DNA from: Sclerotiophoma versabilis
Lineage: Eukaryota > Ascomycota > Dothideomycetes > Pleosporales > Didymellaceae
DNA length: 64,000 nucleotides
NCBI GenBank assembly: GCA_012274445.1
Contig: JAAROD010000080.1
Location: 62,001-126,000, forward strand
Reading direction: 5' to 3'
The notes under the pieces were generated by a model, which was not told where the DNA came from, did no database searches, and saw nothing but the letters and a program-made list of their open reading frames with translations. Position 1 is the stretch's first letter, and the number at the start of each line of letters is the position of its first letter. The position numbers were made by a program, and so were the translations under genes. This document shows, in pieces, positions 1 to 10,292 of this stretch.

Positions 1-1835
1 TATATAGAGAGTTAAGCTATAAATATTAGCTAAACTAAAATAAGAATAATAATTTCTAAGAAAAAACTTATAAGCAGCTTATTCTAAATAAGAATTTCCT
101 CTAGAACCTTATAGTTAGAGTATATCTTTTTTAATATCTACTTCTATAGATCTATACCTTTTTAAGTTATACTAAGAATATTATTAAGATTCTTAAGCTC
201 TTCTTTAACCTTAGCCTTATAGTTTAAGAGGTTAGTATAGTACCTAAGCTTATTACTAGGCTAAGATAGAAGATCTTATATTATTACTAAATTTTAATAG
301 TAATAGAAAGAATACTTATTCTTAGTAGACACTAAGCTAGTAAGAAAGAGAGTATAGTGCTTAGAATTAGGCTAGATCTTATAGAGATAGTAAATAGTAG
401 TAGTAAACTTAAAAGTCTTATAAGGGGCCTATAGAACTTAGAGATTAGTAACTAACTAGGTAGAAGAGGACACGCTTAAAGAATAAAGAGATTATAGAAC
501 TTACTCTGTAGTAGTAGTACTTCCTATACTTATACTTAGAATAAGTTAACTTATCTATATTAATATTATAGAGCTAGTAGTTAAGAGTGCACTAGGCATA
601 GCTAAAGAGGTCCTTAAGCTTAGGCTTATTATCTATTATATTACTAGAACTATTAATAGTAGTAGTAAGAGTGTTAAAATTAATATTACTAAAAAGCTTA
701 TAATTAGAATTAGTAATAATATAGCTAGGCAGAGCAGAGGAACAGAGTAAGAATTTCTTACTAGGCTATAGTAAACAAGTAGTTAGCAGGTATTTAGGTA
801 AAGATATTACGTGTTATAGATACCTTTTAGAGTAAGAAAGCTGCTGCTGCAAAGCTATAAATAGCCTTACAAGCTTCTGCTTTACTAAAGAAAAGTGCTA
901 TTATAAGGAAAATAAGCGTAATAACTTATAGAACTAGCGCTAGAGCTAGCTTTGCGCTTACTAGGGCCTACTATAGTAAGATAAGGTAAGGGTAAAGTAT
1001 AGAAGGAGCAGAGTAGGTAGATAAGCAAAGAAGTATAATAGTAGTAGATAGGCACGTAAAGAATATAAGGTTAAGCTAGTTAGTCTGTTATTTTACTCTA
1101 AAAGTTTGTTTATAAACACAGGAATAGTAAGAGGGTACTATAATAGGCTAGGCTCTAGACTAGTACCTTAGCGTATAGAAGGCCTTAGGCGTTCTAGCTA
1201 ATTACGCTCTAGCCCTATAGGTCCTTAGTAGAACTCTAGTAATTTTAGTCTCTATAATAGGCCCTCTAAACCCTCTAGACTAGAGCCTGCCTTACTGCTA
1301 TAAAGGCTACTAGAGGATTGCAGATCCTATAAATAGGTCCTACGTACCTCCTGCCTTCTAGTATATATATATAAGACTCTGCACTAGTAGATAGGTATTA
1401 AATTTATTTAGTTTCTATTTGTATACAGCCTTTAGCGGCTAGCTTCTTATAAGATAGGTCTATAGCTTCTAGTCTATAGTAACTACTACTAGTATTATTA
1501 TATTCGTAATGTTTAGTATTTAACTAATGATAATTATTTCTATAGTTTTCTTAGTTAAGGTTATTGCGCTATAGGTTGCGTAAAGGTAGGTAAGCAGCCT
1601 AAGTTAGTAATAAGAGTTCTTCTATAATTCCTATTATAGTTTATATAGCTAAATATTAATATTAATTACTATATTAACTAGTAAATTAAAGTTATTAGTA
1701 GCTGTAGTAGTTTGTATTAGCTTCTTTCCAACTTAGAGTTTTAGTCCTTATTAAAATATTATTGCTAAAGCAGTATTATCCTAGCTAGTGTATATAGCTA
1801 GCTACTAGAACTTAGTAGTATAGTTAGCAGCTACG
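1..1835. mobile_element. RIP-degraded repeat block
   Basis: Very AT-rich sequence with almost no CA, TG or CG dinucleotides and no open frame of 60 codons, as expected of repeats hit by RIP. Positions about 1100-1800 are less depleted and include a TATA-like run near 1363, so an old LTR may lie there, but no boundary can be fixed. The block ends abruptly at the telomere-like motif at 1836. The family is not identifiable by eye. Confidence 0.7.
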
Positions 1836-1854
1836 TAACCCTAACCCTAGGGTT
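1836..1854. repeat. Head-to-head telomere-like motif
   Basis: Reads TAACCCTAACCCTAGGGTT: two C-rich telomeric hexamers running directly into an inverted G-rich one. TTAGGG is the usual filamentous-fungal telomere repeat. It lies exactly where the AT-rich block gives way to GC-balanced DNA. It is very short, so a chance match or a tiny interstitial insertion is possible. Confidence 0.5.
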
Positions 1855-2056
1855 GTGCCGAACAGATCTGAGGTACAAGCACCCTCAGTTCGCACCGTCT
1901 TCCCATTCGGCGCTTGAACTGACTCTAGAATCTGTTAGTATCGTTGACTATGGCAAGTGGACTTGTTGAGCGTACGTTGCTGAGGGAAAGTCTGATTTCG
2001 GGGCTAGAGCTGCATATACACTCCACATTCCTGACAATGTGGGATACGGATATCTA

Positions 2057-2510
2057 CCGTGTCCGTGTACGCAATGGGTCCCCCGGGAGGTCGCCTACTA
2101 ACGGCAACGCAAGCTCACCCCACAACAAGAATCAGACCTTGTATGGTATATATAAGAGCTTACAGCGCGTCACTTGCCACCTACGAGGCATATAGTACGC
2201 AATTTCGCCTCTACAGTTGCCCAAAAGCCATGCTCTGATAGCTGGGTTACGCACTTCCTCAACCGTCACCACGACCAGCTCACGTCTCAATGGGTGACCG
2301 GTATGGACTCCAATCGCCACAACGCTGAGTCTGAGTACAAGTGCAAACTGTACTTTGACTTGTTACAGCAGAAGATTGCTAAAAACGACATTGAGCAAGC
2401 TTATATACATACAATATGGATGAGAAAGGCTTTGCTATTGGAGTATTCACCAGGAACAAGACATGTTGATTCGAACAAATTGACTTGCAGCGCTTTGAAG
2501 GCTGGTTTTC
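2057..2510 (+). pseudogene. pogo/Fot1-like transposase relic
   Basis: A 5' truncated piece of a pogo/Fot1-type DDE transposase. From 2114 one frame reads LTPQQESDLVWYI, a TAA stop, then PPTRHIVRNFAS and WVTHFLNRH, the classic central part of these N-terminal DNA-binding regions. Near 2413 the frame shifts and continues as YNMDEKGFAIGV, the conserved start of the catalytic domain. It then decays, and the rest is gone. TACCGTGTCCGTG at 2055-2067 matches the terminal repeat of the element at 37819, so the relic may be internally deleted right behind its terminal repeat. It sits about 40 bp beyond the stop codon of the amidohydrolase gene. Confidence 0.8.
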
Positions 2511-2545
2511 TACCCGCTGAGTTCTTTTATCTTCTTCCTCTACTG

Positions 2546-3682
2546 TTACGCTTTGAGCCATCCTTTCTTAATGTACTCGGCCTTCAAGCGTGGCATCAGC
2601 CTCAAAGCATTGCCAGCGCGTATTGACTCAATCTCTTGCGGGGTATAAAACCCGCTCTTTTCGGGTCCGTACATTTCGTTGAGCGTCAACGAAACATCAT
2701 CTTTGCCAGTGAAAGGCCAGTCACTGCCCGTCAGCACGTTTTTAGCGGAGACTCCCAAGCTCTTCAGCATGACTGTCTGTACAGCTGTGCCCTGAGAGCA
2801 CTCAATGTACACGTTCCCTGCCCCAAAGACGTGCTGCAGCGTCTGGCCCTCGTTGTGGTTCGCAATACGATTCTCCTGCTTGACACCAGGACCACCAACG
2901 CCTATCAACTTTGAGCCTGACAATGTACGGATACATCGTTGGAAGAGGAAAGGAAAGGATCCACCGTTGTGGCTGAAGATCCAGTTGATGTTGGGATACT
3001 TCGTAAACGTGCCTTGATCAACCATAGTCATCAAGCAACGCGCTGTCTCTGTTGGAAACTCAAGCATCTGCCAACCATAGACCTTTGGATCCAATGGTGG
3101 CATCACTGTCTCGTTAGGGTGCACAAATAGCACCACACCACGACGATCGCACTCGGCCAGTATTGTGTTGAACGATGGATCGCCAAGATATTTGTTGCCT
3201 GCAGACGTGGTAATTGCATAACCATCAGGCTTGATAGGGCACTGCTGCTCAGCGTACCTGAGTGCTTCGAGGGTTTCGGTAACATGGGGAAATGGAAGAG
3301 GAGCGAAGGATCCCACGGAGGCAGGCGCCTTCTCAACTTCGGCTGCTTGGTGGTCGGTGAAATTGCGGCAAAGGTTCGCCCACTTCTCAGCCGACCATTC
3401 CGTGTTATATTTGCTCCAGATAACTGGAGAGTAGATAATTGTCCGTGTATTCTATAAATGAGACGTCAGCTTATTAATGGCGCTGTGGTATCGAGAGGTG
3501 TAGCGTTGCAATAGGGTGTGATGTCGTGGATGGTTGTGTCTTACCAGCTTTTCCATCGCAGTGTCACGCTCTGCCGGAGTCGCAATAACAAATTCCCCCA
3601 TGGGACCCAAGATGTCGGGCATAAAATAATGGAAATGCACGTCGATGACCGGCACGTCTACTCCTTGCGTTGTGAACGCCAT
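2546..3682 (-). CDS. Amidohydrolase-family (ACMSD-like) decarboxylase
   Basis: Two exons, 3682-3545 and 3451-2546, split by a 93-nt intron (GTAAGA...TAG, phase 0), giving 347 residues. The metal site of the amidohydrolase-2/ACMSD family is visible: HxH at residues 16-18 (DVHFH), H157 in VVLFVHP, H207 in FSHNGG and D290 in GSDWP. Family members cleave or remove carboxyl groups from aromatic or muconate-type acids using one zinc; fungal members include 6-methylsalicylate decarboxylases. No signal peptide is seen, so it is probably cytosolic. It is transcribed divergently from the alcohol dehydrogenase at 4220 across a 537-bp shared promoter. The frame is intact despite a transposase relic immediately downstream. 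The substrate is inferred only as an aromatic or related carboxylate; a hydrolase role cannot be excluded. Confidence 0.88.
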
Positions 3683-4219
3683 GTCGTTGTCTTAGTTGAA
3701 TGGCTACCTTTATAATTGGTGTTGAAGGAGTTTCAGCCTGGACAATAAATGGGTCCGATCTTTTCAGACCTAGAAAGACTGACTATCGACGTTGGTAGTT
3801 CTGACGGGAACCCAAGTATAAGCCAAGCTTCCCGAGCTGCGATGAATCTTTATATACTCATGACCGTGCGGCCATGCTGATGTTGCTAAGCTACATTCTG
3901 GTACAGGGACGCAAAGCTTGGCCCGGAATGTCCGGCATCACCAAACCACTATCATGGGTGATGCCTGGAGCAAGAGCCGATGTGGGGGAAGATATATGTT
4001 GTAGGAAAGTAGGATGTGGGGGAAGTTACGGGGAAACCTAGTATCGGAGGGTGGAGCAACCTCGGGAGTAGGAACGCGGTTAGTAATTCCGGCAGATGCA
4101 TCGGTGAGACTAAACCTTCTATATTACAAATTCAGTTGCTGGTAAAAACAACTATCAAACCATCGGTATCCGTGTTGTTTTGAAGACCTTTCTGCCGCTC
4201 TTCCAACCATCTACCAACA
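3683..4219. promoter_or_regulatory. Divergent promoter, decarboxylase / alcohol dehydrogenase
   Basis: 537 bp between two divergent start codons. It holds a perfect 9-bp inverted repeat, GGCATCACC (3934-3942) and GGTGATGCC (3957-3965), spaced by 14 bp, and a direct repeat GATGTGGGGGAAG at 3979-3991 and 4013-4025. GTGGGG within the latter fits the fungal CreA consensus SYGGRG. Joint control of the two genes is inferred; no binding is shown. Confidence 0.5.
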
Positions 4220-5388
4220 ATGACCAGCGCCAACATTCCGGAGGTGCAGCGCGCCGCCATCCTCACAAACGCATATGGCATGTTGCATACCATTCACAAC
4301 AACCTCTCCATTTCACAACCCAGCGCCGATCAAGTACTAGTCAAGCTAGAAGCTTCGGGAGTGTGCAGTGGCGATCTCGGTCAGCGCGAAGGCCACCCGC
4401 CTGCGTCCCAAGTGCCCAGACGCCCGCTTGTAACAGGCCATGAAGGAATAGGTACAATAGTGGCTGTAGGGGACAAGGTCACAGCGCACAAAATTGGGGA
4501 CAGGGTCGGCATGGGATGGCGCTCTGAGGTGTGCAGGAGTTGTAGCGAGTGCACCCAAGGGAATGACAACCTGTGCCAAAACCTAAAAATAAATGGCTAT
4601 GATACAAATGGGACTTTCCAAGGTCAGTGCTGTTACTCGTTTTGCACCTTCTGCGGCTCGGGTCAACCACCGCCGGTGGCTGAAGTCGATATCTATGTCG
4701 ACACTGCTGACGTCTTCATGAACGTCAAGAATATGTCTCTATATCTACCTCTTCGCTCATCCCTATTCCGACTACTACAATCGCGGCCACACAGCTTGTC
4801 CCACTTCTCTGTGCTGGAGGCACAGCACTTGCGGGTGTTCGCGCTACCGGTGTTCTCGATTCTGGAAAATGGGTTTGCGTCACGGGAGCCGCAGGCGGTG
4901 TTGGCGCTCTCGCTTGCCGTTATGCACTCCACTTAGGTCTCAAAGTTGTGGCTGTTGACAGCGCTCACAAGTCCTCAATATGTGAGGCCCTGGGGGTCCA
5001 CGCTTTCATCGACTATGAGTCAGCTGATACGGTTGTGTCCCGTATTTTGAAGGTGACAGCCGGAAGCGGCGCCCACGGAGTGGTGGTGTGTTCAGCGAAC
5101 CCAGCGAGCTACAGCCAAGCACTAGAATACGCTGCTGTGGGCGCACGTATCGTGAGCATTGCACCTAGCATGATTCATCTTCACACTGGACAGATGATGA
5201 ACAAGGGTCTCAGCCTGATTGCACAGTGCAATGGCACCACGCGTGATATTCACGATGCTGTCAGGCTAGGCATAGAGGAAGGCATCCTACCGCAGGTGCA
5301 GTTGATTAAACTTGAGAATATTGACAAGGCACTGGACAAACTTATGAGGGGAACAGCACCTGGGAGACAAGTTATTGATTGGTCATAA
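4220..5388 (+). CDS. Zinc-dependent alcohol dehydrogenase (first copy)
   Basis: Two exons, 4220-4622 and 4730-5388, with a 107-nt intron (GTCAGT...AAG, phase 1), give 353 residues, normal for medium-chain zinc alcohol dehydrogenases. Catalytic zinc ligand C49 (SGVCSGD) and H74-E75 (GHEGIG) are present. The structural zinc loop has C105, C108, C111 and C119. A Rossmann dinucleotide site follows (VTGAAGGVGALA). It should interconvert an alcohol and an aldehyde with NAD(P) in the cytosol. The splice was chosen because it restores TFQEYVSIS, conserved in the yeast-type ADH family, and removes the stop seen when reading through. It lies between the decarboxylase (divergent) and the aldehyde dehydrogenase (convergent), which suggests a shared pathway. 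Substrate unknown. Confidence 0.9.
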
Positions 5389-5879
5389 GAATGTAGAGTT
5401 TAGCAGAGAACATGATTTCTTTGAATAAGCGAGATGTTTCAAATACCGTCGATTTTCCTTGGCCGCTGGAAATGAGTAGTTGAGTAGTTGACCGATCTTC
5501 TGTGGCCATCGAGTCAGCTACCCCGCCTGCTCATAAAGCATCATCGAGAAGTAAAAAGCAACTATACAGTAGAACAACGCTTCGGGTGAGAATAGGTGGA
5601 AGGTCAAACAGGAAGCTACTGATGTCTGCTCACAAAGCGAAGGCCTTGTACAAGATGAAGGTGATAAGCGCTAGTAGCTTCGAGCACGCCACAGGCTACT
5701 TGCATCTACATTGTTGATAGCAGAGTCCTAGCACAACTTTTGTATCCAACTGGCTGATGATTGCTTGCGATACTGCTGCAACTATACGCTGACTGAAGCA
5801 CAGTGCACAGCCACTGCAATTAGCTCTATGTCGAATAGACTAGCAAAGACCTATGCTATGCTACAGAATTATCAGAGCC
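5389..5879. other. Convergent intergenic region
   Basis: 491 bp between the stop codons of the alcohol dehydrogenase and the aldehyde dehydrogenase. I see no conserved coding frame, RNA gene or strong repeat. It presumably holds the 3' ends of both transcripts. Confidence 0.5.
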
Positions 5880-7618
5880 TTAGTGCATGGCTGAGTCTTC
5901 ATATTTCATATAGACCGCCTTGTTTTGAAGATAGTTCTCCACACCGTACATGTGCATTTCACTGCCAACACCAGACTGCTTCCAGCCAGTCACAGGCATA
6001 TCCATCGCTTGTGTTGGAGCTGAGCAATTGATTCCAACAGTACCCGCCTCAAGGAGCTTCACAAATTTGAGAGCACGTGTGACATCTTGAGTATAGAGAG
6101 AGCCTTCACGAGTGATCAGTGAGTGGTGACTATAACATCGATAGTTGGATTGGTGACACGTACTATAGAGTCCATACTCGCTCTTGTTCGCTCGCTCGAG
6201 GGCTTCTTCATCAGACTTGAATGAGTTGAGGAGGAGTACAGGGCCAAAGATCTCCTGGTTTGCAAGGATCGAAGTGTCTTCCACATCTCTTATAATGGTA
6301 GGCGCTATGAAGTTGCCCTTTCCAGGTGGTACTGTCAGCGTCTTGCGATTTAAGAGTGATCCATGAAAGGCACTAACCTTGCCATTTACATCAACAGCTT
6401 TGCCACCACACAGCACAGTGCCATCGTTTTTGCCCTGCTCTAGAATGGAGACTATGCGTTCCTTCTGCATCCTGTCACCCTGCGGGCCTTGGAAGATGGA
6501 CTTGTCTGAGGGATCGCCTATAGAGCGGCTTGCCATTAGCTTCAGGAGAGCTTGTGCAAACTCTTCAGCAATAGACTCGTGTACAAATACTCTGCTATTA
6601 GCTTGACAGTGTTGTCCGCTGTTGAGATGGATCGACATCTCGACTCTAGACCAGAGGGTCAGTGTGGGGCTTGGTTGCGACGCTAGATTTGCTACACTTA
6701 CGCATAAGCAGCTTTTTGGAGGTCCGCATCGTCGAAGACAATGGCCGGGGACTTGCCACCAAGCTCCAAGGTCACGTTTTTCAGGTTGGAGAGTGCCGCT
6801 GCGGCCATGATCTTCTTCCCTGTGTCGATAGAACCGGTGAATGATATCTTCCGGATCCCCATGTGACTGGCGATTAGATTACCAGTAAAGGGTCCTGCTC
6901 CAGTGACAACGTTCAAGACACCGGGTGGAAAACCGGCTTCCTTGAACAGCGCAGCAAGCTTTAGAACACCAAGAGGGGACTTTTCGCTTGACTTGATGAT
7001 TACGCAGTTGCCTACTGCTAGAGCAGGAGCTGTCTTCATGGCAAACATGATCAAAGATACGTTCCAAGGTATGATTCCAGCAACGACACCAAACGGCTGC
7101 TTGAGTGTGAAAGTCACCATTCCAGGTGTATTCAAACTCGAGCTGCCATGGACATGCAGCGCAATGTTGGCATGCTGTGCCATAATGCCAGCACAAGCCG
7201 CGATTTCGAATTGCGAAAATGCAAAGGTACTGTGAAAAGTATTAGCAACGGAAATCTGTGTTGTTCGAGGTTCCATTGCACTTACCGGCCCATAGCCATT
7301 CTCTCCAAATTCCACAACTCCTCTCTGTTCTGACGTATCAGGACTGATAGCTGATTAAACATGGCAGCCTTGGCTTGAACAGGAGTGTCTCTCCAAATTG
7401 GGAAAGCTGATTCCGCAGCAGCGACAGCAGCGTCAATGTCCTGCGGACCAGCTTGGTGTACGTCTACCACAAACTCATCTGTTGCGGGATTGAAGAGGCT
7501 GTAAGGTGTCTCGCTTTTCGAACACACGAACTGCAAAAGCATTAAGCGTGACCTCGAACATGGCTGGTTCGCTCACCTCATTGTTGATGAACAACCTGCT
7601 TTCTATTGATAAAGTCAT
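5880..7618 (-). CDS. Aldehyde dehydrogenase (NAD(P)-dependent)
   Basis: Five exons: 7618-7577, 7530-7286, 7229-6702, 6645-6164 and 6103-5880. Introns are 46-60 nt with good GT-AG ends. The protein is 506 residues, typical of the ALDH superfamily. Visible are the general base E251 in VTLELGGK, the nucleophile C285 in GQHCQANSR (the usual 34-residue spacing), FTGSIDTGKKI of the cofactor site, and GTVGINC near the end. It should oxidise an aldehyde to an acid. The 60-nt fourth intron is in frame and lacks stops, so a retained-intron form would be 20 residues longer; the spliced form fits the family better (GLYSSLYTQDVTRAL). Convergent with the first alcohol dehydrogenase and divergent from the second, it probably takes over their aldehyde product. 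Confidence 0.9.
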
Positions 7619-8114
7619 TCAAAAACCCGGCGAAGCAGCACCGTGACTGCCAAACGAATAAGAAGCCGACAGGTGTGGGTCCAGAAGGTCTCTGAGTAAC
7701 CAAGTGTGCCTTAAATCTGCAGGATCTATGTCTATGTACATACATATAGAGCCTCCTAGCCTGCTAGAGTCTGTATCAGATTTCGGGATGTGGAGCTGTG
7801 TATGCTAGCCCGATGTCTCATGTAGAGGACGCGCCGGATGGAATTGTGCGGTGGAATTAAAGTCGCTTAAGGCCGTGGTCTCGGGCGGACTCGGTCCTCT
7901 CGTAAACGACACTCTAAGTGTATTACAAATTATCTTCACGACTTATGTAATCGTGGTATCCTTGCGGCCCTTTATCAGATTGGCGCCTTTTGTTGTCACG
8001 ACACAACCCCTGGAGTCAGTCGAACTCGATTCCATCTTCTACGTGTCCTAACTTCTCTTCGCTTCATTGAGAATACAAAGACATCATTTTTCATATTTGA
8101 TTGCGTATCCCTGA
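7619..8114. promoter_or_regulatory. Divergent promoter, aldehyde / second alcohol dehydrogenase
   Basis: 496 bp between the divergent starts. It shares short words with the other divergent promoter (TATTACAAATT near 7921 and 4129; GGATGTGG near 7788 and 4012), which may be chance. No long inverted repeat like the one at 3934 was found. Confidence 0.4.
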
Positions 8115-9442
8115 ATGCTAGGTCAGCATACACGACACGATCCCGCAAGTGAGTACAGTGCTCTACGATTTTCCTAATGCACAAGTAACCTCAAATAGCA
8201 AGCCGAAGATTTGCCTACTGTGCAGCAGGCTGCTGTAACAAGAATTGAAGGAACAAAGTGCAGAACATGTTTTGAAACAATACCAGTCCCGCAATTGAAG
8301 TCAGGCGAGATTCTTGTTAAAATGAGCTGGTCTGGTCTGTGTTACAACGACGTCGGTCTCATGCGAAACGATTGGCCGGACAGCCCTGCTTCAGCCTTGT
8401 ACCAGACTGCGGCTGGCGGAATTTCTGGCCATGAGGGGACCGGTACCATTGTTGCAATTGCAGACGATGTGATTCTCGAAAACCTCTGGAGTATCGGAGA
8501 TCGCGTAGGCATTAAATGGGTAGCCAGTACATGTCGCAAGTGCGAGTTCTGCACAAATGGCCGCGACGAAGTCAAATGCCCCGACGCCCTCTTCTCAGGC
8601 TTTTCAACGTCAGGAACTTTCCAGCAATATGTTGCAACTGACGCAAGATTTGCGTTGCGCCTGCCGGAAGGCGTGAGTGATGAAGAAGCCGCGCCATTGC
8701 TTTGTGCTGGCCTCACTAGTTATGCCGCCACCAAGCGAAGCCAAGTCAGAGCTGGACAATGGATAGTCTACATAGGCGGAGGCGGTGGTCTAGGACATGT
8801 GAGTTGCGCTCATAGCTTCAGCAACTCTTCTCTCCGTCTTTCGTCTGCTTACGTGTTCCCTAGCTCGGCATTCAATATGCAGACGCCATGGGTATGCGTA
8901 CGATCGCAATCGACATTGGCCTAGAAAAGGGAAAATTATGCAAAGATGTTGGCACAGAGGTATACATCGATGCCTCCACGTGCAAGGACATTGCAGCAGA
9001 GGTCAAGAATATCACACAACACGGCGGTGAGTCATCAACCCAAATCCTTTGCCCCTTGTTGAGACTAACACATTCCACTAGCCCATGGTGTTGTCGTAGT
9101 TGCACCATCTGAGAAGGCGTATGACCTTGCACCCACCTTGCTGCGACCTAAAGGCACGATGGTAGTGGTTGCGTTTGTTAAGGACTGGTCCTTCAAGACC
9201 GGTATGGCGCCAATGTTACTTGCATCCGCACAGGTAGGCACTAAGAAGTCCAAATTAATGTGATATACAACAGTTCTGACCTGTGCATAACTTAGTATAA
9301 CATCGTGGGAAGCACGACTGGTTCTCGAAATGATGCCAAAGAGATGTTTGAGTTCACCCAAAAGGGTCTCGTTCGTCCTGTCATCCACAAGGGCTCAATC
9401 AAAGAGGTAGAAAAGTATCTGGATCTCATCGCGCAGAAGTAG
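8115..9442 (+). CDS. Zinc-dependent alcohol dehydrogenase (second copy)
   Basis: Modelled with five exons, 8115-8148, 8203-8798, 8864-9026, 9082-9233 and 9296-9442, giving 363 residues. Introns are 54-65 nt with GT-AG ends. The first 34-bp exon is the least certain: it is chosen because the main exon lacks an in-frame ATG and this join keeps the frame. Catalytic ligands C58 (SGLCYND) and H88-E89 (GHEGTG) and the four structural cysteines C122, C125, C128 and C137 are present. A glycine-rich dinucleotide site GGGGGLGH spans the second intron. It is a diverged relative of the dehydrogenase at 4220, not a recent duplicate. Expected role: alcohol-aldehyde interconversion. It shares a promoter with the aldehyde dehydrogenase. 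Confidence 0.88.
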
Positions 9443-10292
9443 CTCCTGGGGAAAGCTGTATTGAAGCTTGACTTCTAGCTCTTCTGAATTCAGTGCTTAC
9501 TAGAGCTCAAATAACAAACTTTATCCGCACACCCCATGCTGAGATTCTCATAGTCCACGATCAGTATCCTTGACAGCTTGATTAAACATCTGGATTTGTA
9601 ATTATTGACCTGTAACTTCGCTTGACTACAGGCTCCGTGTATCGCACGCCAACAACAGCATAAGCAGTACCTCCCTTAACTCACAGCTCGAATACTTATG
9701 ATGTAGGGGAATAAGCCCTAACTAATTAGAAGCCTTCTGACTTTTAAAGTGCATAGGCTATGACTTATCAGCGTGTGCTTTGGAAGGATCTTGAATTGAA
9801 GAGGACCATTTGGAGATGCGATAAAGTTGTGCCTATTCGCCAGTGCATATTGAACCACCAGTCAAAGTCTGATATTTTGCTATAACCGCAATGCACTGTT
9901 TTTTTGACGCGAATGCGCCAGTCAGATGTTAAAACCAGTTCCAGTGATCATTCAAGTGACTAGCTAATTAGAAAGATGTATTCAACCTCGATTCTGTGCT
10001 TACGGTACCCCTCATTCTAACTTAAAAGAAGCGGCATGTTTTGCACGATCCTATGTCCTGATGCGATAATTGGCCCTCGATATCTGCCGGAGTGTTGAAA
10101 CGATATAATAACTTCAGATAGCTCATCAATCAGCATAAGATCAGTGGCTGAGTTGATTCTTTGACATTGCACTCTTCTAGGAACAAGTTGGCTGGGTTTA
10201 ATACATTGGTAGGTATGAACACAGTGCGTGGCTACATACTCCGGTTACAGATCCACTCATTGATACGAGCAAGGAGTGGATGCAGTTCAATT
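9443..10292. other. Intergenic region without visible gene
   Basis: 850 bp between the convergent second alcohol dehydrogenase and the P450. No open frame of 60 codons, RNA-like fold or repeat stands out. Composition is balanced, so RIP has not acted here. Confidence 0.5.

Noticed and set aside
6104..6163. Coding use of the 60-nt in-frame segment in the aldehyde dehydrogenase
   Set aside because: It has good splice sites, and its removal restores the family sequence, so I treat it as an intron.
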